A stretch of DNA of 32,790 nucleotides from Clostridiales bacterium (GCA_015056005.1 SVHB01000028.1:1-32790), one strand, 5' to 3'. Counted from the stretch's first letter, positions 8,660-16,789 are shown. Made by a program: numbers and translations. The notes: generated by a model not told the origin, from the sequence alone.

Positions 8660-9592
8660 TTACTCCTCCGATATCAGAGTTTTTTCGAGGTGATCGCTTG
8701 CAAGCTTCATCTGCCTCATGCAGCTTTTGTTATATTCGGTGAGCTCCTCGCTCTTTCTTGTTCTTCCGATATTCTCGGTAGGAATACCGCAAAGGTTCAT
8801 ATGATATTTTGCGGTGAGCGGATAGGCAAGGGATTCCGTAAAACCGAAGGTACCTATCATGGACTGCACAAGCTCCGCCTTTTCTTTCTGTTTATCATAG
8901 TTTTTGCCCAGCCATGCGTAGAGCTTGGGATGGAAATTGCACATAATGCCGCAATAACCGTCAGCGCCGTCTTTCATAGTCTCAAGCAATGTCTGGCAGT
9001 TGGCGTTCAGGAGCTTAAAACCGGAACCGCGCAGCTGATCCACCCTGCGCTTTATCTCCTTTGCGTCGCAGCAGGTATCCTTCATATAGTTGAATTTGCC
9101 GGTTTTCATGCACCAGTCAAGTATTTTTTCGGTCACAAGCCTTTTATATGGATATGGACACTCGTAAAAACCAAGCTTTACGTCGTCGGGCAAAAGCGCC
9201 AAGAGCTTTTCTGCGTTTTTGATAAACACATCATCGCCCTCGTTGCTGATATCAAGGCGATTGGTTATGAGTATGAGCGAATCCGTTCCCGATTCCCAAA
9301 CAGCGTTCAGCTCCTTTGCCTGATCTTCTATTGAGTCGGAAATATGCCCGGAGGACACAACGGTAAAAGGTCTGCCGTGCTTTTGTTCAAGCTCCTTGGC
9401 TCTTTTATACACCCGCCTGTTCAGCTCAACGCGCTCTTCAAGCGATAAGAAAAATATCTCGCTTGACTGGCATACGGCAAAAATCCCGTCGATCCCACTT
9501 TCATAATACCAATCGGCATACTTTTCCGCGGTTTCAAAATCGACGCTCCCATCCGCTTTATAAGGGGTTATCATGGTGGTAAAAATTTCCAT
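8660..9592 (-). CDS. DapA/NanA-family class I aldolase or dehydratase
   Basis: This 310-residue TIM-barrel protein of the dihydrodipicolinate synthase/N-acetylneuraminate lyase family has Schiff-base lysine K171 in FNYMKDTCCD and catalytic tyrosine Y143 in GFYECPYPY. The usual G-[ST]-T-G-E loop that binds the keto acid is altered to CQSSE (41-45), so it is not an ordinary DapA or NanA. In DapA-family relatives that act on 2-keto-3-deoxy sugar acids or sialic acids, this loop defines the substrate. The neighbouring sialidase-like gene favours a sialic-acid-like substrate. The divergent dgoD/eda pair favours a keto-deoxy sugar acid. GAGGTGAAGG precedes the ATG at 9592. Confidence 0.85.
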   Translation of the reverse strand: MEIFTTMITPYKADGSVDFETAEKYADWYYESGIDGIFAVCQSSEIFFLSLEERVELNRRVYKRAKELEQKHGRPFTVVSSGHISDSIEDQAKELNAVWESGTDSLILITNRLDISNEGDDVFIKNAEKLLALLPDDVKLGFYECPYPYKRLVTEKILDWCMKTGKFNYMKDTCCDAKEIKRRVDQLRGSGFKLLNANCQTLLETMKDGADGYCGIMCNFHPKLYAWLGKNYDKQKEKAELVQSMIGTFGFTESLAYPLTAKYHMNLCGIPTENIGRTRKSEELTEYNKSCMRQMKLASDHLEKTLISEE

Positions 9593-9713
9593 ACCTTCAC
9601 CTCAAAGTCCGTATATTTATTTGGATCTGCATTTTAAATTCATTAAAGATATATTAGCACAGAATCACTTAAAAAGGAATCCATATTCAGCAACAAATCA
9701 TATTCGTAATAGA

Positions 9714-9742
9714 TTGACATTTTGCGATATAATAAGCATAAT
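9714..9742 (+). promoter_or_regulatory. Promoter of the eda-dgoD operon
   Basis: TTGACA (9714-9719), 17-base spacer, CATAAT (9737-9742), about 40 bases before the aldolase start. The AT-rich 190-base gap is shared with the divergent DapA-family gene, whose own promoter I cannot place with confidence. Confidence 0.65.
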
Positions 9743-9782
9743 AAACATATAGCAAAAGCCATAAAGAAAGGTTGAAAGATAT

Positions 9783-10418
9783 ATGAAAATCAGAAAGATC
9801 GCTCAGGAAAATCCGATCCTTGCGATACTTCGCGGCGTGCCCGATGATATTCTGCTCGACTATGTTTCGGCAATCAAGACGGGCGGAGTGAACTTCCTTG
9901 AGATCGCACTCAATACAAAAGGTGCGCTTGGGCAGATAGCCCTCATAAAAAAGACCTTTCCCGATATGAAGATCGGCGCGGGCACGGCTATTACAGTTGA
10001 CAGGGCAAAGGCTGCAATGGACGCGGGCGCGGAATTTCTGCTTTCACCTTCCACCAACGAGGACGTGCTTGAATACTGCGAGAAAAACTCCATCGCCATG
10101 ATGCCCGGCGTGTTCACGCCCACCGACGCTACCGTCTGCATGCGCCATGGCTTTTACACCTTAAAGCTGTTTCCCGCAGGCGATATGCCGTTTTCATATG
10201 TAAAGAGCCTAAAAGGTCCGCTCAACGAGACCGAATACGTGGCTATCGGCGGCGTGAACAAGGATAACATGGCAAAATTTATCAAAAGCGGCTGCATCGG
10301 CGTTGGGCTCGGCAGCAATATATTGCCCAAGGACGCAGTCATCGCCCGCGATTGGGAAACGGGCGCAGCATATGTCAAAGAGCTCATAAATATCGTCAGG
10401 GAGGCGAAGAATAAATGA
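9783..10418 (+). CDS. 2-keto-3-deoxy-6-phospho-sugar-acid aldolase (KDPG/KDPGal, Eda/DgoA family)
   Basis: The protein has 211 residues, the standard length. Family motifs are in order: ILAILRGV (12-19), FLEIALNT with E40, KIGAGTAI, PGVFTPTDA and the Schiff-base lysine K128 in TLKLFPAG. The fold is a small TIM barrel that cleaves KDPG or KDPGal to pyruvate and glyceraldehyde 3-phosphate. Because dgoD overlaps its stop by 4 bases (ATGA), the likely substrate is 2-dehydro-3-deoxy-6-phosphogalactonate (the DgoA role). The kinase that would make that phosphate is not in the window. Confidence 0.9.
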   Translation: MKIRKIAQENPILAILRGVPDDILLDYVSAIKTGGVNFLEIALNTKGALGQIALIKKTFPDMKIGAGTAITVDRAKAAMDAGAEFLLSPSTNEDVLEYCEKNSIAMMPGVFTPTDATVCMRHGFYTLKLFPAGDMPFSYVKSLKGPLNETEYVAIGGVNKDNMAKFIKSGCIGVGLGSNILPKDAVIARDWETGAAYVKELINIVREAKNK

Positions 10419-11563
10419 AGATCACCGGAGTAAATACCTATTTTGTGCGCCCCAGATGGGGATTTGTTGAGATAATCACCGATGACGGGCTTTGCGGCTG
10501 GGGTGAAGCGGTGCTTGAAGGGCATGCAGCCTCTGTTCTTGCTTGTGTAAACGAGATGAAGGATTATCTCATCGGTCAGGATCCTCAGAACATCGAAGGG
10601 CTTTGGTCCACCATCTACCGCGCCGGCTTCTACCGCGGCGGCGGTGTGCTCATGAGCGCGATATCCGGCATCGATCAGGCGCTCTGGGATATCAAGGGCA
10701 AATTCTTCGGCGTTCCCGCTTGGCAGCTGATGGGCGGCAAATGCAGGGACAAGATGCGCGTATACTCATGGATCGGCGGCGACAGGCCCGACGACGTGGG
10801 AAGGGATGCGCTTGAAAAGAAGGGTCAGGGCTTTACCGCCATCAAGATGAACGCAACCGAAGAATTGCAGTTCCTCGATTCCTACGATAAGATCGACGCA
10901 GTGCTTGAGCGCGTTGCGGCTGTCAGGGAGACCTGCGGCAAGCATTTCGGCATCGCGATCGACTTCCATGGCAGAGTGCATAAGCCGATGGCAAAGGTTC
11001 TTGCCAAAAAGCTGGAGGAATTTGATCCCATGTTCATAGAAGAGCCCGTGCTTTGCGAGCATATGGAGCTTTTCAAGGAGATCGCAGCAGCCTGTAACAT
11101 TCCCATTGCAACCGGCGAAAGACTGTTTTCAAGGTATGATTTCAAACGTCTTTTGAACCTTGGCGGAGTGGATATCATCCAGCCCGATCTTTCCCATGCG
11201 GGCGGCATAACCGAAGTAAAGAAGATCGCCGCAATGGCAGAAGCCTACGATGTTGCCCTTGCGCCTCATTGCCCCTTAGGTCCCATCGCCCTCACCTCCT
11301 GCCTGACCGTTGATGCAACGAGCTACAACGCAGTCATTCAGGAGCAGAGCATCGGTATTCACTATAACGTGGGCAAGAGCGTTCTGGATTACGTCAAAAA
11401 CCCCGAGGATTTCTACTTCATCGACGGTTTTGCCAAGCTGCCCACCCTCCCCGGCATAGGCGTGGAGGTCAACAAGGAGCTTGTTATCGAAGAAAACAAA
11501 AATCCTCACAACTGGAAAAACCCCGTCTGGCATCACGAGGACGGCAGCGTAGCCGAGTGGTAA
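10415..11563 (+). CDS. dgoD: D-galactonate dehydratase
   Basis: This 382-residue enolase-superfamily enzyme has the same length and numbering as Escherichia coli DgoD and is alike throughout, for example YRAGFYRGG, GIDQALWDIKG, QPDLSHAGGITE and the end HEDGSVAEW. Metal ligands D183, E209 and E235 and the catalytic H185 (DFHGR) and H285 (APHCPLGP) are all present. It converts D-galactonate to 2-dehydro-3-deoxygalactonate in the cytosol. It overlaps the Eda/DgoA-like aldolase and ends at a strong terminator. Because all active-site residues match by position, this is the most secure enzyme call in the window. Confidence 0.96.
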   Translation: MKITGVNTYFVRPRWGFVEIITDDGLCGWGEAVLEGHAASVLACVNEMKDYLIGQDPQNIEGLWSTIYRAGFYRGGGVLMSAISGIDQALWDIKGKFFGVPAWQLMGGKCRDKMRVYSWIGGDRPDDVGRDALEKKGQGFTAIKMNATEELQFLDSYDKIDAVLERVAAVRETCGKHFGIAIDFHGRVHKPMAKVLAKKLEEFDPMFIEEPVLCEHMELFKEIAAACNIPIATGERLFSRYDFKRLLNLGGVDIIQPDLSHAGGITEVKKIAAMAEAYDVALAPHCPLGPIALTSCLTVDATSYNAVIQEQSIGIHYNVGKSVLDYVKNPEDFYFIDGFAKLPTLPGIGVEVNKELVIEENKNPHNWKNPVWHHEDGSVAEW

Positions 11564-11576
11564 TGATGCAAAGCAA

Positions 11577-11610
11577 ACATCCGCATGAAATTCATGCGGA
11601 TGTTATTTTG
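11577..11610. terminator. Bidirectional terminator between dgoD and the Crp-type regulator
   Basis: A near-perfect 13-bp inverted repeat ACATCCGCATGAA/TTCATGCGGATGT (11577-11589 with 11591-11603) is followed by TATTTTGTAT on the plus strand. It lies between convergent genes. Confidence 0.85.
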
Positions 11611-11623
11611 TATATTGCCTTTA

Positions 11624-12253
11624 TTATAACTCTGTCAGGCTGTATTCGCCCCAGCCGGTCTTTTTGAGCAATCCCTTTTCTATAAGCTCGTTTACCACCC
11701 TCTGCAGCTGGCGCCGGCTGCATCTGAGCTGCTTTGCGGTATCCTCCATGCCGGAAAACCTGCCGTTTGGGCATTTTGTTTTTATATGGCTCAAAAGCCT
11801 TGTCTCAACATCACCCTTGATCTCTTCTATTGTATATGTCTTTGTGTAGATGGTATACGCCATCTGCTTTACAAGGTATTGCAGAAACTTTATATCGTTC
11901 ATCAAAGTATCGCGCATCGTATCCAGCGGAAGCTCTATGCAGTACGCGGTTTTTATTACCTCATGATAATGCGCCGTAAAACTGTAGCCCGCTACCTCAA
12001 CCTCTCCAAAACACTTGGGAGCGCTGAGCGTGGATAATCTGTGCAGCTGTCCGTCTTCATCAAGTTTATCTACCGCAATAGTGCCTTCGACCAGAAATTT
12101 TATGTATTTTTCCTGCGGATGAGAAATGTTCATCATTTCTCCCACATCATATCGGTACAGCTTAAACGGTATATCACCGGATGAAAATATCGATCTTATA
12201 TCATATTTATTCAAATAGACTTCAAGCAAATTTTTATCGGTTATTTCTATCAT
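11624..12253 (-). CDS. Crp/Fnr-family transcriptional regulator
   Basis: The protein has 209 residues from the preferred ATG at 12253, with GGAGGA 10 bases upstream. The longer frame from 12271 would place this site inside the gene. The N-terminal ~120 residues form a cupin-like effector domain (IKFLVEGTIAV...GEVEVAG). A long dimer helix follows, then a C-terminal winged helix with GMEDTAKQLRCSRRQLQRVV as the DNA-binding helix-turn-helix. No FNR-type N-terminal cysteine cluster is present. It is adjacent and convergent to dgoD, so control of the sugar-acid genes is plausible but inferred. A CRP-like palindrome lies in its own leader. Confidence 0.88.
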   Translation of the reverse strand: MIEITDKNLLEVYLNKYDIRSIFSSGDIPFKLYRYDVGEMMNISHPQEKYIKFLVEGTIAVDKLDEDGQLHRLSTLSAPKCFGEVEVAGYSFTAHYHEVIKTAYCIELPLDTMRDTLMNDIKFLQYLVKQMAYTIYTKTYTIEEIKGDVETRLLSHIKTKCPNGRFSGMEDTAKQLRCSRRQLQRVVNELIEKGLLKKTGWGEYSLTEL

Positions 12254-12277
12254 TTTCTTGCTGTCCTCCATGAATTA

Positions 12278-12291
12278 GTGACATATGACAC
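12278..12291. promoter_or_regulatory. CRP-like palindromic operator before the Crp/Fnr gene
   Basis: GTGACATATGACAC matches its reverse complement at 12 of 14 positions. On the minus strand, TGTGTCATATGTCACT resembles the CRP half-sites TGTGA-N6-TCACA with one change in each arm. It sits between the predicted -10 (12303-12308) and the start codon, a position suited to autorepression. Confidence 0.55.
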
Positions 12292-12302
12292 AGATTTAAG
12301 CC

Positions 12303-12330
12303 ATAATAAGGATTAAAATAAGCATGTAAA
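12303..12330 (-). promoter_or_regulatory. Promoter of the Crp/Fnr-family gene
   Basis: Minus strand TTTACA (12330-12325), 16-base spacer, TATTAT (12308-12303). One mismatch in each box. Confidence 0.5.
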
Positions 12331-12342
12331 AATAAAAATGAA

Positions 12343-12466
12343 TACCGCATCGGGGCTGCTTCGATCTTCATGCTCATTCTCTTTTTCATTCCTTTTATGA
12401 TCCTCCAAGACTGCGATCATATGTATTCAAGATCAATCATCACATCTAAGCCGCCCCGCCTTTTTT
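12343..12466 (+). ncRNA. Possible small structured RNA in the gap before the Crp/Fnr gene
   Basis: CGGGGCTGCTT (12351-12361) pairs with AAGCCGCCCCG (12448-12458) at 10 of 11 positions across 86 bases. Nested inside are GATCTT/AAGATC (12363-12368 with 12429-12434) and ATGATC/GATCAT (12397-12402 with 12415-12420). CC and six T follow at once on the plus strand, like a terminated RNA of about 120 bases. No convincing promoter is seen. On the minus strand it could instead be a structured element upstream of the regulator gene. No known RNA family recognised. Confidence 0.3.
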
Positions 12467-12503
12467 ATGTAAAAAATCCGTCGATGCTCAGATAATAATA
12501 TCG

Positions 12504-12527
12504 GGCGCTCCGCTCAAGCGGAGCGCC
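12504..12527. terminator. GC-rich hairpin after the HerA-like gene
   Basis: GGCGCTCCGC/GCGGAGCGCC with a 4-base loop lies 10 bases after the stop of the minus-strand ATPase gene. The minus-strand tail (CGATATTATTATC) is only weakly T-rich. The plus-strand tail (TGTTTTGGTTT) is better. Confidence 0.55.
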
Positions 12528-12536
12528 TGTTTTGGT

Positions 12537-14024
12537 TTATTTCAGGAATGTATCGAAAAGACCGCGCACAATCTTTTTGCCAAGCTCTCTGCCGATGGTA
12601 TTTGCAGCGGAATTGACGGTTTTTTCAAACGCGCTCTGCTTCTTTTTTGTGGTTTTCTTTGAAGAACCGCTCTTCTTTGCCGCCTTTTCGGCTTTTTCCG
12701 CCTTCTTTGCAGCTTTTTCGGCAGCCTTTTCTTCCTCTTCGCGCATCTCCTGCAGCTGTTCAAACGCGGATTCTCTGTCCTTTTCGTTTGCATATTTGCC
12801 CTTCAAGGAACTGGAATCTATGATATTCTTTATAACGGATGCATCCGCCATATTCATAGAGCTTCTTGGCGGCAGGATGTTTGCTTTGGAAACAATTCCT
12901 GGCACGCCGTCTTCATCCAGCACCGATACCAGCGCCTCGCCGACGCCCAGCGCCTGAAGTTCTGCTTCTGTGTCAAAATCGGGGTTGGCTCTGAATGACT
13001 TTGCGGCTGCGCGCAGGGCCTTCTGATCGTTTGGAGTATACGCCCTAAGACCGTGCTGCACTCTGTTGCCTATCTGCCCGAGAACGGAATCGGGAATATC
13101 GGTCGGATTCTGGGTGATGAACCAAACGCTCACGCCCTTGGAGCGGATAAGGCGCACTACCTGCTCGACCTTTTCGATAAGAGCCTTGGGAGCATCCTTG
13201 AAAAGCAGATGCGCTTCGTCAAAGAAGAAGGCAAGCTTGGGCTTGTCAAGATCGCCCGCCTCAGGCAGCATCTCGTATATCTCAGAAAGCATCCAAAGCA
13301 GGAAAGTGCCGTAAAGCAGCGGATGCTGGAAAAGCTCCTGACATTCAAGGATGTTCATCACGCCGCGCCCATCCTCGGCCCAGTCGATCCAGTCACCAAG
13401 TTCCAGCGAAGGTTCGCCGAAGAATATCTCGCCGCCTTCGTCCTCAAGGGCAAGCAAAGCTCGCTGGATAGCGCCGACCGACTGAGGCGCGATATTTCCG
13501 TAGGTGAGCTTATATTCCTTCGCGTTATCGCCCACATACTGGACCATGCTGCGCAGGTCTTTAAGGTCTATGAGCAAAAGGTTCTGCTCGTCTGCGATCC
13601 TGAAGACTATTCTCAAAATGCCGCTCTGGGTCTCGTTGAGCCCCAGCAGGCGTGAGATCAGCTCAGGTCCCATTTCGGATATGGTGGTGCGCACAGGCAG
13701 TCCCTGTTTGCCGTAAACATCAAAAAACTGCACCGGGAACGAGGTATACGTAAAGTTTTCGATTCCCATGTTGGTGATGCTTCTGATTATGTGCTTGTTT
13801 TCGCTGCCCGCTTCGCACATACCGGAAAGATCGCCCTTTATATCGGCAACAAACACGGGCACGCCCATTTCGCTGAAGCTTTCTGCAATTACCTTGAGCG
13901 TTACGGTCTTGCCGGTGCCCGTTGCGCCCGCGATCAGGCCATGGCGGTTCGCCATCGAAGGTTCAAGATATATCCTCTCGCTGCCGGTAGCAAGCCAGAT
14001 TTTGTTGTTTTCACTTATATACAT
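12537..14024 (-). CDS. HerA-like ATPase, DUF853 family (YjgR type)
   Basis: This 495-residue P-loop ATPase of the HerA/FtsK clade has Walker A GATGTGKT near residues 33-40, DIKGDLSGM shortly after, Walker B LAFFFDEAHLLF in the middle and the sensor motif WFITQNPTDIPDSVLGQIGNR. The C-terminus is a lysine/glutamate/alanine-rich linker (about residues 410-460) ending in GRELGKKIVRGLFDTFLK, as in the DUF853 family. HerA relatives pump or process DNA, but the role of this branch is unknown. GGGAGG is 7 bases before the ATG. It is monocistronic, with its own promoter. Confidence 0.92.
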   Translation of the reverse strand: MYISENNKIWLATGSERIYLEPSMANRHGLIAGATGTGKTVTLKVIAESFSEMGVPVFVADIKGDLSGMCEAGSENKHIIRSITNMGIENFTYTSFPVQFFDVYGKQGLPVRTTISEMGPELISRLLGLNETQSGILRIVFRIADEQNLLLIDLKDLRSMVQYVGDNAKEYKLTYGNIAPQSVGAIQRALLALEDEGGEIFFGEPSLELGDWIDWAEDGRGVMNILECQELFQHPLLYGTFLLWMLSEIYEMLPEAGDLDKPKLAFFFDEAHLLFKDAPKALIEKVEQVVRLIRSKGVSVWFITQNPTDIPDSVLGQIGNRVQHGLRAYTPNDQKALRAAAKSFRANPDFDTEAELQALGVGEALVSVLDEDGVPGIVSKANILPPRSSMNMADASVIKNIIDSSSLKGKYANEKDRESAFEQLQEMREEEEKAAEKAAKKAEKAEKAAKKSGSSKKTTKKKQSAFEKTVNSAANTIGRELGKKIVRGLFDTFLK

Positions 14025-14077
14025 AACAGCCTCCCGTAAAACAGGTTTGATAGATTCAATTCGCTTTACTTTTCTTA

Positions 14078-14106
14078 ATTATAGCGCATAAATCGTCCAA
14101 GGTAAA
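14078..14106 (-). promoter_or_regulatory. Promoter of the HerA-like gene
   Basis: Minus strand TTTACC (14106-14101), 17-base spacer, TATAAT (14083-14078). Confidence 0.6.
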
Positions 14107-14111
14107 TACCG

Positions 14112-14154
14112 CAATAAAACAAAACCGGTTCAGCGTTAAAGCCAAAACCGGTTT
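14112..14154 (-). terminator. Terminator of the liv operon
   Basis: A 9-bp stem AAACCGGTT/AACCGGTTT (14122-14130 with 14146-14154) is followed on the minus strand by TTTGTTTTAT, right after livF. Confidence 0.8.
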
Positions 14155-14163
14155 ATCTTTTTA

Positions 14164-14874
14164 TCAGCCGCCAAGGTATGCTTTGCGCACCTTTTCGCTT
14201 GCGGCAAGCTCTTTTCCGGTGCCGGAAAGAACGATCTTGCCCGTTTCAAGCACATATGCGCGGTGGGAAATGGCAAGGGATTTGCCTGCGTTCTGCTCTA
14301 CCAGCAAAACGGTGGTGCCGTCCTTGTTGATCTCCTTTATGATCTCAAACACCTGATCGACCAAAAGCGGTGAAAGACCCATTGAGGGTTCGTCCAGCAT
14401 CAAAAGCTTGGGATGGCACATGAGTGCGCGGCTCATTGCCAGCATCTGCTGTTCGCCGCCGGAAAGAGTGCCCGCTATCTGGCTGCGGCGCTCTGCAAGG
14501 CGGGGGAATCTTTCATAAATGGAATCCAGATCGGTCTTGAACTTCTGCTGATCTTTGATAGTATATGCACCCATCATAAGGTTTTCATATACGGTAAGCT
14601 CCTGAAATATCCTTCTTCCCTCGGGAACCTGGGTCATGCCAAGTTTTACGATCTTATGGCAGGGCATTTTAGATATATCCTTACCGTCAAACACTATCGA
14701 ACCGGTTTTCTGGGGCAGAAGACCTATAACGCTCTGCATGGTGGTGGTTTTGCCTGCGCCGTTAGCGCCTATCAGAGAGACGATCTCGCCTTCGTTTACA
14801 TGAAAGCTGATACCCTTAAGCGCGCAGATCACACCGTAATATACTTTCAGATCATTGACTTCCAACATAGCCAT
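14164..14874 (-). CDS. livF: Branched-chain amino acid ABC transporter ATPase LivF
   Basis: This 236-residue ATPase has Walker A GANGAGKTT near residue 36, signature LSGGEQQM, Walker B LLMLDEPSMGLSP, and the short LivF form without the longer LivG tail. With LivG it drives uptake of leucine, isoleucine and valine or related amino acids through LivHM. It starts 5 bases after livG, with GGAGG before the ATG, and is the last gene of the operon. Confidence 0.95.
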   Translation of the reverse strand: MAMLEVNDLKVYYGVICALKGISFHVNEGEIVSLIGANGAGKTTTMQSVIGLLPQKTGSIVFDGKDISKMPCHKIVKLGMTQVPEGRRIFQELTVYENLMMGAYTIKDQQKFKTDLDSIYERFPRLAERRSQIAGTLSGGEQQMLAMSRALMCHPKLLMLDEPSMGLSPLLVDQVFEIIKEINKDGTTVLLVEQNAGKSLAISHRAYVLETGKIVLSGTGKELAASEKVRKAYLGG

Positions 14875-14879
14875 AGCGC

Positions 14880-15653
14880 TTATCCTCCGATATATGCTTT
14901 GATGACCTCGGGATCCTCAAGAACTGTCTTGGTCTGACCTTCGGCAAGAACGGTACCGAAATTCAAAACAGTGATCTCATCGCAAAGATCGGAAACGAAG
15001 TTCATATCGTGTTCGATCAAAAGGATGGTCATATCAAAATGATCCCTTATGAATCTGATTGTATTGGCAAGATCCTCGGTCTCGTGAGGGTTCATGCCCG
15101 CCGCTGGTTCATCCAGCAGCAATATTTTGGGGTTGGTCGCAAGAGCGCGGGCGATCTCCAGCTTGCGCTGCTTTCCGTAGGGCAGGTTGCAGGCAAGGCC
15201 GTTTCTGTCTTCCTCAAGATCAAATATCCTGAGCAGCTCTTTTGCTTTATCGCGCATTTCCTTTTCCACCCTGAAATGGCGGGGCAGCCTGAAAAAGGAT
15301 TCCCAAACGGTGCATTTGTATTCGGGTCTGTTGGCAAGACCTACCATAACATTTCTGATAACGGTCATGTTATTGAAAAGACGGATATTCTGGAAGGTTC
15401 TTGCTATGCCCTTATGGTTGATCTTATCCGGGGTCAGCTTCCTGATCTCTTCACCGTCCAGATAGAAGGTGCCGGTGGTGGGCTTATAAACGCAGGTCAG
15501 GAGGTTGAATATGGTGGTCTTGCCGGCGCCGTTCGGGCCGATAAGACCGTAGATCTGGTTCTTTTTGATGCGGATATTGACATCCTGCGCAGCCTTTAAG
15601 CCGCCGAAGGAGATACCGAGGCCTTTGGTTTCAAGAATGTACTGAGACATCAT
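14880..15653 (-). CDS. livG: Branched-chain amino acid ABC transporter ATPase LivG
   Basis: This 257-residue ATPase has Walker A GPNGAGKTT (about 38-46), the LivG-type signature LPYGKQRKLEIARAL, Walker B LLLDEPAAGMNPHE and switch histidine LLIEHDMNFV. The insert between Walker A and the signature (about residues 100-140) is the usual LivG feature. Its ATG overlaps the livM stop (ATGA). Confidence 0.95.
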   Translation of the reverse strand: MMSQYILETKGLGISFGGLKAAQDVNIRIKKNQIYGLIGPNGAGKTTIFNLLTCVYKPTTGTFYLDGEEIRKLTPDKINHKGIARTFQNIRLFNNMTVIRNVMVGLANRPEYKCTVWESFFRLPRHFRVEKEMRDKAKELLRIFDLEEDRNGLACNLPYGKQRKLEIARALATNPKILLLDEPAAGMNPHETEDLANTIRFIRDHFDMTILLIEHDMNFVSDLCDEITVLNFGTVLAEGQTKTVLEDPEVIKAYIGG

Positions 15654-16789
15654 TTATCTCCTTTCTGCTTTTTTTGAGGAGCGTTATCCTGAGGATTCAT
15701 ATCGACGGACAGTATCTCATCCATGCTGATCTTGGTGGGCACAACATCCCATTTTGCCTTATCGTCCTTTACATGCGCGGGATCACGGTGCTGCTTTATG
15801 ATCTTTTCTGCAAGCACGCCGATATTGTACTTATCGCGGAAGCCCTTGAGCGCAGGAGCGTTGTTGTAGATAATGATAACGATAAGTATCAGCGCATAAA
15901 GCAGGTTCTGGAGCACCGCAAGATCGCCCGTGAGTATGGTCGCAAGCTTGGTGTTGAGGTAGGTTATAAGAGCAGCGGCGATAATGGAACCGTTGATGCT
16001 GCCCATGCCGCCCAGAACTACCATGACCAGAATTTCGATTGAATAGTTGTAGCCGAATTTCATGCTCTGGACAGTGTAGTTGCTGTAGCTGTAAAGAACG
16101 CCTGCGATGCCGGCAAAAGCGGCGGAAAGTATGAATGCAAGCAGCTTGTACTTGGTCACGTTTATGCCCGAAGCGCGCGCTGCGATCTCGTTGTCCCTGA
16201 TAGCGGTGATGGCTCTGCCGTGCTTGGAACGGATGAGATTCTGCACTATGGCAAGGGTTAAGAGCACCAGTACAAAGGCAATGATGAAAAGATAGCTCTT
16301 ATCGAATCTGGGAGTTTCAAGGCCCAGAGAACCGCCGAAGGATTCATCGGAAGAGTTCTGGAACAGCGATTTTACTATCTCACCAAAGGCAAGGGTAACG
16401 ATCGCAAGATAGTCGCCCCTGAGCCTGAGTGCGGGAATGCCGATTATTACGCCGCAGAAAGCAGCTGCTGCGCAGCCCACGACAAGCGCTATTACAAGCG
16501 CCAAAACGCCGTTGCCCAAATACGGGACAAGAAGCGAAGCCACTTTACCGCCAAGATATGCGCCAACGCACATAAAGCCCGCGTGACCTAAGGAAAGCTC
16601 GCCCAAGAAGCCTACGACAAGGGAAAGGGAAACAGCAAGAATGATGCTGATGGCGACCTTCTCCAGCAAAAAGAGCATGGAGTTGTCAAAGCGCCCGCCC
16701 GTGAAGGTTATGATGCTTAAAACAAGAGTCATAAGACCTATCACGATATAATTTATATAGTGACGAAGCTTGAGGTTTTTAAGGTTCAT
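15650..16789 (-). CDS. livM: Branched-chain amino acid ABC transporter permease LivM
   Basis: This 379-residue membrane protein has about nine segments. Family motifs include SLGHAGFMCVGAYLGG, ALRLRGDYLAIVTLAFGEIV and the cytoplasmic coupling loop GRAITAIRDNEIAARASGINV. The C-terminal ~50 residues after the last membrane segment are a charged tail (KIIKQHRDPAHVKDDKAKWD) without an obvious motif. The ATG overlaps the livH stop (ATGA). Confidence 0.94.
   Translation of the reverse strand: MNLKNLKLRHYINYIVIGLMTLVLSIITFTGGRFDNSMLFLLEKVAISIILAVSLSLVVGFLGELSLGHAGFMCVGAYLGGKVASLLVPYLGNGVLALVIALVVGCAAAAFCGVIIGIPALRLRGDYLAIVTLAFGEIVKSLFQNSSDESFGGSLGLETPRFDKSYLFIIAFVLVLLTLAIVQNLIRSKHGRAITAIRDNEIAARASGINVTKYKLLAFILSAAFAGIAGVLYSYSNYTVQSMKFGYNYSIEILVMVVLGGMGSINGSIIAAALITYLNTKLATILTGDLAVLQNLLYALILIVIIIYNNAPALKGFRDKYNIGVLAEKIIKQHRDPAHVKDDKAKWDVVPTKISMDEILSVDMNPQDNAPQKKQKGDK

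Noticed and set aside
8690..9334. 214-codon plus-strand frame opposite the DapA-family gene
   Set aside because: Antisense shadow. The minus-strand gene has catalytic lysine and tyrosine and a good start.
12254..12400. ~49-codon minus-strand frame (MKKRMSMKIEAAPMRYSFLF) overlapping the Crp/Fnr start
   Set aside because: It has a passable ribosome site but runs across the regulator's predicted promoter and operator, and its translation is not protein-like after the first residues.
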